NCBI GenBank assembly: GCA_027922465.2
Contig: BQMF02000628.1
Coordinates: 140,264 to 204,263, forward strand
Length of the DNA stretch: 64,000 nucleotides
Source of the DNA: Turritopsis dohrnii
Taxonomy: Eukaryota; Cnidaria; Hydrozoa; Anthoathecata; Oceaniidae
Reading direction: 5' to 3'
Positions 34,076 to 47,800 of this stretch are shown piece by piece; within the stretch, counting starts at the first letter, position 1, and every line of letters begins with the position of its first letter. The notes under the pieces are model-generated. The model made no database searches, was not told the origin of the DNA, and saw only the letters and a program-made list of their open reading frames with translations. The position numbers and the translations under genes are program-made.

Positions 34076-36207
34076 CTTTGCTGCCATGTTTTGTTGACAA
34101 TGAGTAAAAATCTTTTGCAAATAGAATTTGAATCACAGGTGTGTTGTCTCCATGGGACTGACGTATTGCTTTTAGATGAATGACCTTTTAGTTGTTTGTG
34201 TAATGAAGAAAATAAAGCTTTAATATGTTATTATTTAGACCTAGCAGACCCAGTATACACGATGCAATTCTAGTAATTAGTGTCGTATAAAAAAAGGTAC
34301 AAGGAGAAAATATCTTAGACTCTTGAAAAATAAATCGGAATGTTGTTATTTTTTCTTAATGTTTGTACGAAGTAAATTCATCTGTTCTTGCAGATTTGTA
34401 GCTAATGATGGTTTGGTGAAGTTGAACCTAAAACGGTTCTAGCAAAGTTGCAGGAATGGTTTCAACCGCTCACTTATGTCATCTCTTGTGGTTTTAAAAG
34501 CCTATACTCTCAAGCGGACTGTATCGGTTTACACTGTTGTAGTTTCATAACTAGTCGGTTGGTGATACTGTCGTAGTTTCACACCGAGTCGATTGGTTAT
34601 ACTTGCATTGATGACTAGCCCAGATTAGGGTAACAACCTTCACACTTTTTTTTAATTTAGTCCGCCCGTCATTCTTTTCAACACATTAGCAATAAATATT
34701 TCAGTTATTTGTAATATGGCTCTGGTTTACTGCATCAAAGAAACAACTGACTCACGCTGTGTGACGCATATGTACACGTACACAAAGGGTAAATTTGATG
34801 AAAATCTACAACGTCTCTCTTAATGCAGGTCAACAGGAACGAATGAAGAAGATGTGTTAGGATTATGGGAAAGAATCTGCAAAGATGAATGAAGGATCTG
34901 TTTCAGAACAGACAAGCGATATCATTTAACATAAAAACATTAAACAGATCATTTATCAACAACAAAAATATTGCAACCAGACCTCTTTGATTATGATGGA
35001 TAGCTTTACATCAAAAGACTGATTCTTAAGCCATAATTATTCCATTTTTTTTCTACACCATCCGTTTTTATCTGCGATTCAATAAAACGATTATCGATTT
35101 ATTGCGTTTAATCACTCCATTACTTTCATTACGTTCTAATCCTAAATAGATGAAATAAAATGAACAAGAACATGAATCAATAGCATTAAAAAGAAAACTT
35201 TGAATTCCGTCCAAATGTAGTTGGAGGGTTAGCTCTTTTTTGAAATAGAAAATCATGATTCCTCTCCTTTGAGCAAGGACACTGGCGTATTATTGCAACA
35301 CGTTTTTTGGGTAATGAACCCATGGTTGTTTTATCATCTACAGTCATGTCTGGTGAGTTAATTTGGATTTTACACTTTTAATTGATGTTAAACCTTATCA
35401 GATTACAAAATAAAAATTTTTTTATAAATATTTTTTTTTTTTTACCGATTTGCATGTGTTTTTTGTTAACTTTCGATCCAGGATGGAGTGAAACTATAGG
35501 TGATCATGTAAAATTACCGTTTATCGCTGAGAAAAATGAAAAACGATAAACTAACTATCATTGTAAATAACTGATCGTCGAATAAGTTCTTGCCCTTCTT
35601 ATACAAACAAACATCGTCCATAAGGCCAGCTTCTTAAACAAGCATCGTCCATATAAGGCTAGGTTCAGTGTCTTTAAGGATTCCGAATGCAATTCATGTT
35701 GAATAACGTCATACAAGAAGATATTCTTCAGGGCGTAAAGCTTTAGTAAAAAGAGAATAACGAGAAGTTTCATTTTGATTTATAATTTAATTCAATATTT
35801 CGTCCTGCATCCGCAGAACATCGTCAGGAACGTTTTTTACAAGTCATCAACAGATTTACAATGGGTAAAAAAGAGTTTCACATTCCTTAAGCAGCATCTT
35901 AGATTTTTGCCATCAACAAGAGTCACAATGTTTGTGGAAATAAAGTCATTCATTTATTTCGAAAAAGAAGTAAAAGTAATTCGTTAGAAAGCACATCACT
36001 TCTAAGCGTCATCAGAACCTTGAATTATTGAAATGTTAAGTGTTCAATTATTTTCATGTAACATCGCTAAAACATAAAAATTATCTCCATGGAAAAGATC
36101 TTCGTATTGATACCATTACTTATTTCACCATTTCTAACCATCATTATGCATAATCTGCTGGTCCAGAACATTGAAAGGTCAGGCCCGATTGTTGTTGTGT
36201 ATGGAAT

Positions 36208-36525
36208 ACACGAGGCCAATTTGGGAAAGGTCTGAGGACCAATGGTAAATGGTCGGAGAAATGTCCGGTTGGGATGTTGTCCTATTGTCATATTTACTTG
36301 AGTTATGCAATCCAAATCAGCCGCGATATGTTGCACGCTTCTCTTCATCGTTTTATCGCAAACTGTACGAAACGCACTCGTGTGTCAGTTATAATATCTA
36401 GGATTGGTTAAATCTTATGAGAAGCAAATTGTAAACAAAGTTTCAGAGACAGATGCAGACTTGTATATCATAATCAGGGACTCTATTTTTATATAGTTTT
36501 TTTTATCAATCTCGTACCCAGGGTT
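36208..36525. repeat. Dispersed repeat E, copy 2
   Basis: Second copy of the 33117-33430 sequence in the same orientation about 3.1 kb away, with only scattered substitutions. Its right edge runs into TACCCAGGGTTTCTTGCC, one of the AACCCTGGGTACGAG-type motifs in reverse. Confidence 0.9.
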
Positions 36526-36544
36526 TCTTGCCTAAAATGAGACT

Positions 36545-36777
36545 TTTATTTTTTTATAAGCAACCAAGGTCAGACATTAGTAGTAATTTTGCTTAAACAA
36601 CCTAGTGTAGCAACCCAGTATAACAATTTAAGAAATATGCTGTAGCTATTCTAGTGCTGCATCATTTCAAAATTTCATGTTGCTAATTTATCTAAGATTC
36701 TGGTACTACTGTTGCTTAGGTTTTTGAGAAAAGTTCCTGGTGTTGCTTATAAACGTGTCGTTTAAAAAAACCGTGTA
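36545..36777. repeat. AAGCAAC inverted-repeat element, copy 2, shorter
   Basis: Matches 17701-18050 (shared AAGCAACCAAGGTCAGACAT, TTTCAAAATTTCATGTTGCT) but lacks about 120 bp of its middle. Confidence 0.82.
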
Positions 36778-37081
36778 GATGGAGGAGCTGAGTTGGTTAG
36801 GAACTTCCTGTAGCCCTGTCTACGGATTGTGTCGTAAACCAACTCAGATTTCAATTCAAGTTGACTTGAAAGTCAATTTGTTTTAGCCGTCACAGAGAAC
36901 CTTTCAAATTGTCAACTTGGTTTAGCAACTTTGTTGACAAGTTGATCAAATCCTAACTTGGTTTAAACCAAGTAGGCTCGTATTATCACGGTATGATAAA
37001 TGTCCAACTTGGTTTACGACAAAAACGTTAAGGTTGCAGCTGTTCATGACTTGGTTGTATTTGCACAAATTTCAACTAAAA

Positions 37082-37203
37082 CCTAGTGGACAAATTTGTT
37101 GAAAAATCACTGCAAAGGAGTGCACTTCTATAGAAATATACAAACAATTTCAATAAAAATGCTCTTCATCGCAGTGAGTTTTTTGAAGATTTTGCCCAAT
37201 GGG
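37082..37203. repeat. Family A inverted-repeat element, reverse orientation
   Basis: CCTAGTGGACAAATTTGTTG start, TATAGAAATATACAAACAAT, AAAATGCTCTTCATCGCAGT, ending ATTTTGCCCAATGGG. Well preserved. Confidence 0.9.
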
Positions 37204-37700
37204 AAGCCATAACGCCTACAAGCTTTTAATATTTGATAGATATCACCCTTTCATTTATGAAGAATCACATTGACCCACATGAAAATCATGAAAACGTTTA
37301 GTAACTAACACCAGGTTCCATATAAAGAATAGGTGTACACTTTTCAACCTTTGATAGTTTTATAGTTTGAATCGCTTGAATTTGAAACGCTTTCAAAGAT
37401 TGGTTAATGTACAAAATGATATAATATATATTCCTGGATATTCAAATTCAGCATTACAAGCAATTTTTGAGGAATTATATAGGAGGTTCTAACACGATAA
37501 GGCCTGGCATACATCTCAAATCAGTTTTCGCCCTCAGTAATTCCGCCGTAAGGAAAAACGCAACAAAGATCCCTTTCCACTACCTCAACATTTGGTCTTT
37601 GAATCTTGTACAAAACGTACAACAAATGAATCTAATAGCCAATCAATGTCGAGTAATTGATCTGCACCTAAGTTATTCTTTAATCGAAGTAAGGTTATAC

Positions 37701-37842
37701 TAGAATTATAATGACCCCTTAGAATATTTTCAACCCCCGTGGTTTACGCTTATGACTTGTTAGATTTTCTTTGTTATTGTTGGGTTGGGTTAGGGTTAGG
37801 TCATAAGCGTAAACCTATATTCTAAGGGGTCATTATGTTCTA
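37701..37842. mobile_element. Palindromic element, about 142 bp, with TTAGGGTTAGG loop
   Basis: Left ATAATGACCCCTTAGAATAT and right TATTCTAAGGGGTCATTAT are inverted copies; GGTTTACGCTTATGAC inside is inverted again as GTCATAAGCGTAAACC. The loop holds GGGTTAGGGTTAGG, telomere-like by chance or origin. Confidence 0.85.
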
Positions 37843-37967
37843 CTGCAAGATACAACACATTTTGATTCGAATTTACCAAGAATGTGACGTATTATGCCGA
37901 AGTTTAGTTAACTTAAACAAAGGAATCAAGATAGCTGTGCTTTGATGCGTGTAACACAGATGCAATC

Positions 37968-38077
37968 CCAGTAGGCAAATTTGTTGAAAATACCCTGCGA
38001 AGGAGCGCTTTTTTATAGAAATATACACACTATTTCAATAAAAATGCTCTTCATTACAGTGACTTTTGCCTACTGGG
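37968..38077. repeat. Family A inverted-repeat element, reverse orientation, both ends intact
   Basis: Starts CCCAGTAGGCAAATTTGTTG and ends CTTTTGCCTACTGGG. The interior has AAAATGCTCTTCATTACAGT. Confidence 0.9.
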
Positions 38078-41000
38078 ATCACATATAGATAGTGCAACCA
38101 AATCGAGCATTTTCTTCTGGACGACAGTCTTATTACATAGGCGTAGCTTCAGTTCAGGTAGGATATGTGGAGGAGAGTTTAGTCACTTAATACGTAGTAC
38201 ACTTGATCTACACCAGAGGTACGAACCCCCTCTGCACGAACACAAAATTCTACCAGCCGCTTCCTTGGTGGTACTGCTATTTGCCTGTTCCCCCGTGAAG
38301 TCTTCGGATGTTTCGAGGTTAATAGGGCTGGGTGAGGGATAAGTTAGAAATTAGTGCCAAAGTTGAAATGATTGTTAGGTGGAGTGTGAAAGTAACTCAT
38401 CCATTCGACAATGCTTCGATGGGTTAGTCACAATAGAAAGTCTGGCTTGGGTGGGGTGAGTTTAAAGTAGAAAAGACTGAAAAGAAATATTACGTTGAAC
38501 TCCACCACCTGTTTGACTGATACTGAATATGCCTATGCACTAGATAGAGACTAGCCAATCATTGAGACTGGTTGGGATAAAGGCAACATTTCAATCAGAC
38601 ATACAGCTTACAGAGAAAAAAAATTAAATTCATTTTCTTCTGTATTTTGATTTTATTTCATTCAAATCTTCTTCGAGTTCTCTAGTGTTACAATGGATAG
38701 ATTTTCAGTTTCCTGAACAACTTGATACAACTTTATATCTGACTATCAAACGTTTGTTCCTTGAATCGTAATTCAATTCTGAAAAAGATATGGCAACTTG
38801 AATCTGATTAGTTTTCAAGTTTGTTGTTTTAAGCTCTGTTTACACTACGAATTATTTCCGTAGAAATGAACAGGTTCTATCACGAAGGAGTTTTTTTCCA
38901 CACCCAGAACGCGCGATTAGACCGCGTTATATCCATATACAAAAATGGTGGTTAAGCCAAGCACACATATTGGGTTAGCACCAAATGGCTACCATCTTTA
39001 AATTTGAAAAATGTTTCAATTTTTTTCAAAATGCCGTTCAAAATTTCTTTTTTCCTGACATCATCTCTACTTTGTTTTTCCTCTTTTCATTATTTTTCTC
39101 AATTTCATCTGCCACACTTGTTACCTGGTAACCGAAAACGAATAGTCATGAAACAAAACAATCATTGAGAGCAAAAACTTTTTGGCTTTAAAACATTTTT
39201 TTATATCTTTCCAATGTCTTGATTCAGTGGCACACTCACAATTGCTTGTTCAAATAATAGTCACGGGTTGTCTAAACATCTGAAGTTTATGGAATGGGGG
39301 AAATTTCATCCCTCAAAATAAATATTGGCGTTTAATTTTCATCACTTTTCACCGACCAAATTTCCATCGCTAAAGTCGCTAATGATATGTTCTGCAGCCA
39401 AAATCATTAAAGTTTAGACTCTCTCAAATACCTGTATAATAATTTGTATTTTACTGCGCATGCGCGGTGGTACGACATATCTCATTCTATAAAAGACCGA
39501 AAAGAATAGGTACAGAATAAGTTTCATACCGCTACGATTTCTATCGTGTAAACACAACCTTAGGTGGAACATTTAAAAAGTTCAAAATGGTAACCATAAA
39601 TTATGTCATTAAAGGTCCTTGCCTTGTTTTTAATAAGTTTATCATCTTGATGTAAATGAAATTCATAAGAGAAGTTTTTATGAAGAGCATTATCAGTTTT
39701 GTGATTAAACAAACGCCATCAATATTCATCTTCGAACGAGGCAAAACAACTGTGATGGAGCATCTTACAATTCATAGTAATGAAATGTACGCTTTACTTT
39801 TTAAGATTATTACTCTTCTCCACATTTGTTTTTTATATTCATTTCGAGAAAAGAATAAATTTCAGTGAACCGTCTTTAACAAAACTTCCCAGAAAATTAT
39901 TTTCATTTTAGCCAAATTAAAAAAATCATGTTTGGTTTACACGAAACTATTTTGCTATACATTTGTTGGGATCTATATCCAACTTTTATTTCTTAAAAAA
40001 AGTATTCATTAGATTATCAGACATCCGTACGAGGCTGAATTTACAAACGAGGCTGAGTTTACATATCTGCATCTATAGTACTGTTTATACTGTTGCTAAT
40101 ATGACGGCATCCGAATAGATTTCCACAACTGCTTATTCCTCATAATGTAAGTTCGTAATAAATAATAATTTCATAAATAAGGTGAGAGTGACCAGAGCCT
40201 CTTTTTCAATATTTGTAATCATATATGATCAGAGATATGTATATCTGATATGATGAAAAAGTGTTATGTATCTAATGTTTAAGCACAACTATAACACATC
40301 TAAAATTCATCTAAAACTTTTACGACAAAATTTTTTCTGAAGATGGAAATTGTTAGACTAAATTGTTAAAAACGCAAATATAATTATTGTTCATCTTTTA
40401 ACGCTCGCCCCAGTTCCTGTTAACAAAAGCGTATTTTAATAGCAACTTCTTCATGAACCTCTCCGCGATTTGTATAATAAATTGTAGTCAAAACATGCAT
40501 ATGAAAAAAATCAATGAGCAAAATGACTTTAATGTAATAAAATAAAAAAACAATACGGATGTTAATTTGAACATAACTAAAAGAGATAAGTTTCTCTATA
40601 CTTAGTTGATAACTGTGTGTATTGAATCATGCATTTTACTTAAAGGAGCTGTGATATTTTCTTACAGATGAAACTAAAAGAATATAATAGAATTTATTTA
40701 TTATGCCTTGATATATAAGTGATTAGCATGTGATAAAAAAGCAAGTCCGCTGCCATTACCAACACAGCAAGCTTGAAATACATTCAAAACATCAAATCAA
40801 TAAAACTCAATGAGTTATATTATTTTGAAAAAAATTAAATGAAACTTTCAAAATAATCATTTTTTTTTTCTCTTTTTAAAGCTTTTATAAGAAAGAACTA
40901 AATAGATAGATTCCACCCTTCTAACTTTCGAACACTTCGTATGAAAAAAGACTTATCGATTTCTTGAGAGCAGAGATAATTCGTTTGTAAGAAGGTAAGA

Positions 41001-41585
41001 TAAATATGAATATTTAACAACGTTATTGTTTTTTTTTTCGTGGCAAAAAAAAGCTTTTCTCAGAATCTGATTGGATGAAGAAAGAATTTTTCAGGATTTG
41101 ATTGGATGAAGAAAGAACGAAATATTATAAAAAAATAAATTCTTTAGATGAAAGTTTTTTCATGCTTAAAATTCGATTTCTTCATTGTTTATCATCTGTA
41201 ACTTAAGTTGGGGGATGAATTTTGAAACAACTTTTTCAGTCGTTTTTCTTATCAATCAGGTGTGCTGTCAAGCATGTTAATCAAATACCAATTATAACCA
41301 AACCAGGGTCGGTGAGCCTAAAAACATTATTTTGATCATTGAGTCTAAATTTTAAAAATTCCTTAGCACGCATATCCTAAGCATGCTAGGCACTCCTCAC
41401 ATACCCCGGCCTCCTAAACTTTATATTACTTGTCGACGGCCCTGTCATTGATCTTGTAGAGATTTTTCTTAATGACAAGTAAAAAATATTAAAAATAAAT
41501 ACAAATCTAATCAGATACAAGAGTTCTAAATTATTACTAATGAACTTCCATGCTTCTTACCTCTTCTGGATACTTGGGTACTTTT

Positions 41586-41647
41586 CGGTTATTCTCCCCT
41601 CCCCCAGGTTAGGATTAGGTTCGGGTTACCTGTGGGGAGAATAACCG
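41586..41647. repeat. Hairpin, 14 bp arms
   Basis: CGGTTATTCTCCCC at 41586-41599 pairs exactly with GGGGAGAATAACCG at 41634-41647. The loop contains GGTTAGGATTAGG. Stands about 200 bp before the first recognised exon of the coiled-coil gene. Confidence 0.85.
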
Positions 41648-41844
41648 ATGCTCGCAACGCAGAAATATCGAAAGGAAGCCCAGGAGACAAGCTGAAGGGA
41701 TTGGATGATTACAATGAAAGATATGCATCCTGTAAAATGACATAAAATTGAATTGTCACCCATTTTTTAAAATAACTTTAATGATCCTGTTTCACAAAGT
41801 TATTCTCTCGAATTCTATGTTGTTTTTTTTACATAATTTAACAG

Positions 41845-44800
41845 GACCACAAGAGCAGATCAACAAAGTTGAAAGAAAATCATCTGGGACATCGAGTACG
41901 TCTTCATCAAGCCCTCCACCACACTCCTCCACACCGTCGCTCGACCGACCTTCTTCGTCAAATAGTCGGAAAACACGACACGATCGCTTAGAAAAACGGT
42001 CATCGTCTTCTCTCTCCTCTGCACATCGTCCGATTGAAAGACCATCTTCGTCGCTGTCAGAAAAAAGTAAGAGACCAAGGAAAGAAGGAGGGAGAAAGGA
42101 GATATCAGGAGATGAACCCAGGGCTTTGAAAAAACGCTTCAAAGAAAAAAGATCGAAGTCGGCCGATTACCGCCTAAAGAACAAACCTTCAATCAATGAC
42201 CATAATTTACCAAAATCCAAAGACGATCTTGACCATGGTCACTTCACAGTTTTAGGTCGACCGAATAATCCTTGGGGAGCACTAAAAAGAAATAAAAGCG
42301 TCCCTAACTTAGTACGGAGTACCATAAAAGTAAATCTATCGGAAAACATTAGAAAAAAACCACTGACTGTATCGAAATCTACCCCAGATCTTCGGGAAAA
42401 ATCGGAAAATCGGGATATCGAAAAGCCTGCACCTTTAGAGAGAAAACGCTCTACTCATACTATCTATATCAAATCTGCAAAAGTCACGCAGATTGAAAGA
42501 GAAGAAGAGATAAAACTAACGAAAGTAACAAAATCTCGAGTAGAGAATAAGCAGACGAGTACTTGTGTTGTTCAAATCGGTGAAACCGAAAAAAGCCCTC
42601 ACAAAGAGGGCAAAGAAGAAGAACCTGAAAAGGAAGAGGAGAAGGAAACTTATCAATCGAAGGTGTTAAGTGAACAAAAAGAGTTACTACTTGAAGCTCA
42701 GCAATTTCAAAAAACCTGTGAAGATTTACTAGAGGATATTGAAGTTCATCCCACACCGAAAGTAAACAACAACAAAAGCGATTCGAGTTTCAATAAAGAA
42801 ACGGTTAACGAACGAGTTTCTTCGAATATCTTAACAGAAGAATTTGTAAGCAAAGAAGAGAGTAAAGAAAGTATACGACAAGAAAAACAAACTCGTCGTA
42901 TAGTTATCAAAAATATCGACTTTGACTTATCAGAAGATTTGCATGAGCAAGGTATTAAGATTATAAAAGACTTTATACACCAGCTTATTTTTGAACACAA
43001 CATTCAAGGGATTGTTTCGATTAAGAAGTACGCTGACAGCGCGGAAATTGAATTTCAATCAGACCTATCTGAAGACGAAATCATGTATCGTAAAAGTTTG
43101 AATCAGCAAGATCTTGGGCTTGAACGACACTCCTCTATGCCAGAAATGTCTCGAGATGAATTTTTGGAGAAGCGAGAAAAAAAGCAACAGGGAGATTTGA
43201 AAAGAAACAACAGCTTCACGAATATAAACAATGAGAAAAAAAGAGTAATCAAGACGAAAGTTTCGTCTCGATTACTCCAAGCTACCGCAGCATCGTCGAG
43301 GAAACAGAAAACCAAGATTCAATACGTTCCACCCCCCAAAAAATCTGATCAACAATGGATCGATCGCCCTTTAAAAAACGTGGAAAGTGGCTTTACCACA
43401 CAGACATTTGTGAAATATTACGGCGCCGAGAAACCTAGAGAAGTCATGAATGCCGAAAACGTGATCACCGATGAGCATGAAAAATATGAGTGGAGATCGG
43501 ACAATGGCGGTTTCATTGATATTGGGACAGCATACAGCATGGAAAATCACAAACATTATCAAGACGAAAATAACAACAACACAAGCAAGAAAGTGACGTC
43601 ACAAGAAAATTATGTGGTCAGCTCTACCAACATAACGAAACTGCGTATGAAGGGAGCCACTTCTCCAGAAAGGTTGTCCAGGACACCATTATCAGGAACT
43701 GAGGACGACACAGGCGATGACGAGCAGGAAGATCCAAGGAAGCTACAAACTGGTTATTTCAGTGCCCCGTCAGCGCCATACGAGCCCTTCACTACATTTT
43801 CAAAACAAGGCCACGTGTTTTCTTCAACATCCTCGTCAACCATCCACGACTCAAAGACGTTCAATTACGTATACACGATTGATGCGGAGTTGAGCTATCG
43901 TGAATACAACAAACTGATGAACATTATCAATCTGCTTCAAGAACAAAAGAAGAAATGGGAGGAAGAGGTCACAGAAGTTCGTGATAAGTTAGAGAAAACA
44001 GGTAAGTGGTTTAACTCTTTCAACGATTTTTGACTGCATGTTTTAGGGTATTTTACTTGGTAAGTACGGCCATGTTTTACCTCAATGCTTTCCATGTTCC
44101 ATGTTTATGTACAGTTCTACACAGTTCAACATCTATCATAAACTTAACACAGCCAAGAACTGTCGGAGCTAAAAACAATATGCTTTAGCCACCATAAAAA
44201 CGTTTCAAAACATACTCTTACGCAATCAAAATTAACTGAGACGCTCAATGACTTATCCTTAACTGTTACGTTTAAATTACGTCATCGTAGCGTCGTTTCA
44301 AATAATGACCTATGAATCATTAACAAAAAAGCAACGACACTAAATATTCTTTAAAGTTCTTTAGTCATGTAATATATTATCAAGAATAGAAACGAGACGG
44401 AGCATGCGCAGTAATTTGTTTTAGTGCTTTGTTAAAACTCGAACGTAAATAACGTATCGAATGTAATCCTTTATTTTCTTCTACCTATTCTTCTTTTATG
44501 TCCATTGTCCTATTCTTCATTTACTTCCATTGCCCTATTCTTCATTTACTTCCATTGTCTCTCTGAAGGAAAAGAAAAGATGCAGTTGGCTCATAACAAT
44601 CACATTCTACGACAAAGCCTTGAAGCAGCGAATAGAGCGATCAAGGAGATCAACAGCAAAGTACAAGAGCTCAAGCAGACGTTAGTTCCACTGAGAGAAG
44701 ACAACACAACACTGAAAGAAGAAAATGAAGAATTGAAGAATACTATCGAGTTTGTGAAGAAAGAAAGGTCAGTCATAACAAATGAAGTGGAAGAATACAG

Positions 44801-47800
44801 AAAGATGAAGTTAGTTTATGAAGAGCAGTTAAGCTATAAGGATGGTGAAATAGAAGATTACAAGAGAAGCATGCATGAGAAGTTTAGGAAACTTGAAGAT
44901 GCTTATAAAGTATACAGGGATGATATGGAAATGAAGCATCGTAACTTATTGATGGAAGTTGAAGAATTAAGAATTGCAAATGAAAATCTAAAGCGAGAAT
45001 TGGAATTGCTTAAGAATGAGAACCAAGACTTGAAGGAAGAAATCGAAGAATTGCAGAGAAAAAATGAAAAACTTGAGTTAGATTTGAAGAAGCAAAAGAT
45101 CATTGATGAACAGTTACAGAACGCGAACAAAGAAACTAAGTTGCTGACGGAAAATACAGAAGAACTAGAGAAAATGTACAAAGGAGAAATTGAAAAAGCA
45201 AGTAAGGAAATCGAACGTACTCGTGATGAGATAGACAGGTACAAAGAAGAGACCAGAGCTCTTGAAGGTGAAAACGATCGACTTAAATTTGACATTGAAA
45301 ACTTGGAAAACCGTTTGAAGGATATAGAGAGTACTGGTAAAATGAAAGACCACGCTAGAGAATTTGAAGTCCAACAGAACGAAATCCTAAAGAATGAACT
45401 TGAAGAATTGAAGAAGCAATTGGTAGAACTTGGTGCTTTGAAGCAGGAAAAAGTAATGTTCAACGAAGAGAAACATATGTATAAAAGTCAGTTAGAATCA
45501 CTTCAAAATCAAGTTATGGAGTACGAGAAACTCAAAAGGGAGAGCTTCATTAACCAACACGAAAACCAGCGATTGAAATCCGAGCTGGAAAGGTTAAAAC
45601 TTGAAAACCAAGGAATGGAAGAGAATCTCAGAGAGCACGCATCGAATGCTGCCGAAAACCAAAGGCTAAAATCAGAATTACAAAATCTTAAACAGCAACT
45701 GAGTCTATTGGAAGACAAACAAAAATATATTTCCAGTCCTTATAACGACGAAATCAAGACTGAATTGGAAAACATTAGAAATCAAATGAAAGAGTTGGCC
45801 GTGAAAAATCAAGAAAAGAAGATAGATATTTACACAGACGAATTGAAAGGTGAGCTTGAAAGCCTACGCAATCAAATCAAAGATCTTGATCAGCTGAATC
45901 GTGAACAACCCATTCAACAGAGCAGCATAATCGTCAAAGAATCTAACAGTACAGTTTCTGTGTCGGAGAAAGAAAAGATCTCAGAGAGAGTGATCTACAT
46001 AAGAGATCAACAAGGAAATTTAAGGGAAGCTAAAGCAGATGATTTTCCTGGAAACAGCAAACAGGACAATGAAGCTGTTGTAGAAGAAGTGGTGCAAGCA
46101 GTAGACGACAGACAGGTTGAATCCGCAAATCCGATCGGGGAATCGGTGCAAGGTCCAAGTTCAAACGACCAGTCAAAGTATGGAAAAAATGCCGATCAAT
46201 CAATATATCAATCCAATATGGAAGAATCCAACCGATCAATAAATCAATCCAATATGGAAGAATCCAATCGACTTAAAGAAAGACGAAACCAAACTGGAAA
46301 AGGCGATGGACAAATAAATGGTGCTGAAGATTCTTTTAATAAAGACCAAACAGATAACCGAAACAAACCCGGAAAATCGGAGAGTAAATCGATCAAAACA
46401 GATCCGGAAAATGAAACAGAGAAGAAACAAAAACAAATTGAAGATCGAATCCGAAGGAAACGGGAACAGCAAACGGGTTGGCAGCTCCGTACTCCTGATA
46501 TTTACAAGCTGAAAAGGTCTTCAATGGAAAATCTTGATGACGAGGAAAACTATGATACAGATGAGCATACAGGTCGAACAAGATCGAGATCTGCTGGAAG
46601 AAGAGCTGTTTCAGCTGATAGAAGACGACGTAATGAATCCGAAGATCGCTTATCGATTCCGTTTCAAAGATCGGGTTCGTTAAGATATCATAAAAAAGAA
46701 CGTGGACGATCTCCACATCGACGCAACCGTGACGTCATATCTCAGCAGCAGCAACAACACGACGTATATAGCAAAAACGACGTACATCACAGTCAGCATG
46801 AAACATCCACAAAACCAGCTCAGAAATACAAAGTGGAAGTCACCGTTGATAATTCTCATGGCACAACAGAAAGAACCAGAGAGATAAGACAATTGATGCA
46901 TCAATCTACCAGCCATGAATCGAGAGATGTTGAAACTTCACCAAACAGAGTAAGACGAAGAATAAAGAGCGGAGAACGGAGAGAAAGCAAAGAACGACTG
47001 AGAAATACCAGTCGCTACGACGAAGACAGCAGCTCTGAGATCGACGAGCAACGACCTAGACGTAAACAGTCCAAACCACGTGACCAACTGCGGAGCGGTT
47101 ATGATGCTTCTGTTGATATGTTGCAGGAAGCCATGCGGTCAAGACAAGAGCAGGCAATCACTAACAAATTTGGAAGTAAGTTTTAAGTTGATAATCGTTG
47201 TTAATACTCAATTCATTTCCTCCGTTTTGATTGCATCAATGTCAGTCATAGATGCAATTAAAGTTGTTTTGTTGGCTGTTTTTATATGTCTTCTACCAGC
47301 TTTTTTTAGGCTTTTGTGTAGGGTTTATTTGACGTTCCAACGAATCTAAACTATATGCTTTGGAAAGCCAGAAAAACAAGTCATTGACTATACTTTTGAA
47401 AAGGATAATAGCTCGATAAGTGAATTCATTAATCGAAAAATGGAGGAAATCAAACTAATGAAGCTGAATGGCAATAGATTATAACAGGGATAATGGTGTA
47501 GATTATAACAGGGATAATGGTGGAATCTCTTTTACGAAAATCTATTTTTAAAGTGGTGGTGTCATATTTATGATGGAGTATTCCACCGTCTAAACTTTCG
47601 ATTAAAATTCAAGATTTTTTGTTTTGCTTTTCAGAAAATCATCCCAAGAGTTACAAGCAACCTTCAGAAGTCCCTTATACTGGTTTACTGATAACGAAAG
47701 GTTCACAGCATGATCAATCGCGTCCTCCTCCTCCTCATCATCACCATCATTATGGCAATATTAATACAGAACGAAAGAACGTTGCTAGTAGCAACCATCA

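Larger units (their letters stand above)
31386..41844. other. Gene-poor interval between the MCT-like and coiled-coil genes
   Basis: No exon with convincing coding content was found. The listed repeats fill part of it. From 38100 to 41580 there is almost nothing but AT-rich unique sequence. The 5' exon(s) of the coiled-coil gene, which must end in phase 1, should lie here. A 71-codon minus-strand frame (35558-35773) starts with a hydrophobic MKLLVILFLLKLY stretch but has no other support. Confidence 0.45.

Noticed and set aside
35558..35773. 71-codon minus frame beginning with a signal-peptide-like stretch
   Set aside because: Composition of the rest is unremarkable, with no cysteine pattern, poly(A) signal or homolog; could be real but unsupported.
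37784..37799. Telomere-like GGGTTAGGGTTAGG
   Set aside because: Only two units, inside the loop of a palindromic element; not a telomere or interstitial array.
41748..41844. N-terminal extension of the coiled-coil protein from TTG 41748 or ATG about 41780
   Set aside because: T-rich stretch ending AATTTAACAG looks like a normal splice acceptor, and the translation is hydrophobic and unlike the rest.
44903..45463. 186-codon minus-strand frame
   Set aside because: Antisense shadow of the coiled-coil exon (Ser/Phe-rich, as expected opposite Glu/Lys codons).
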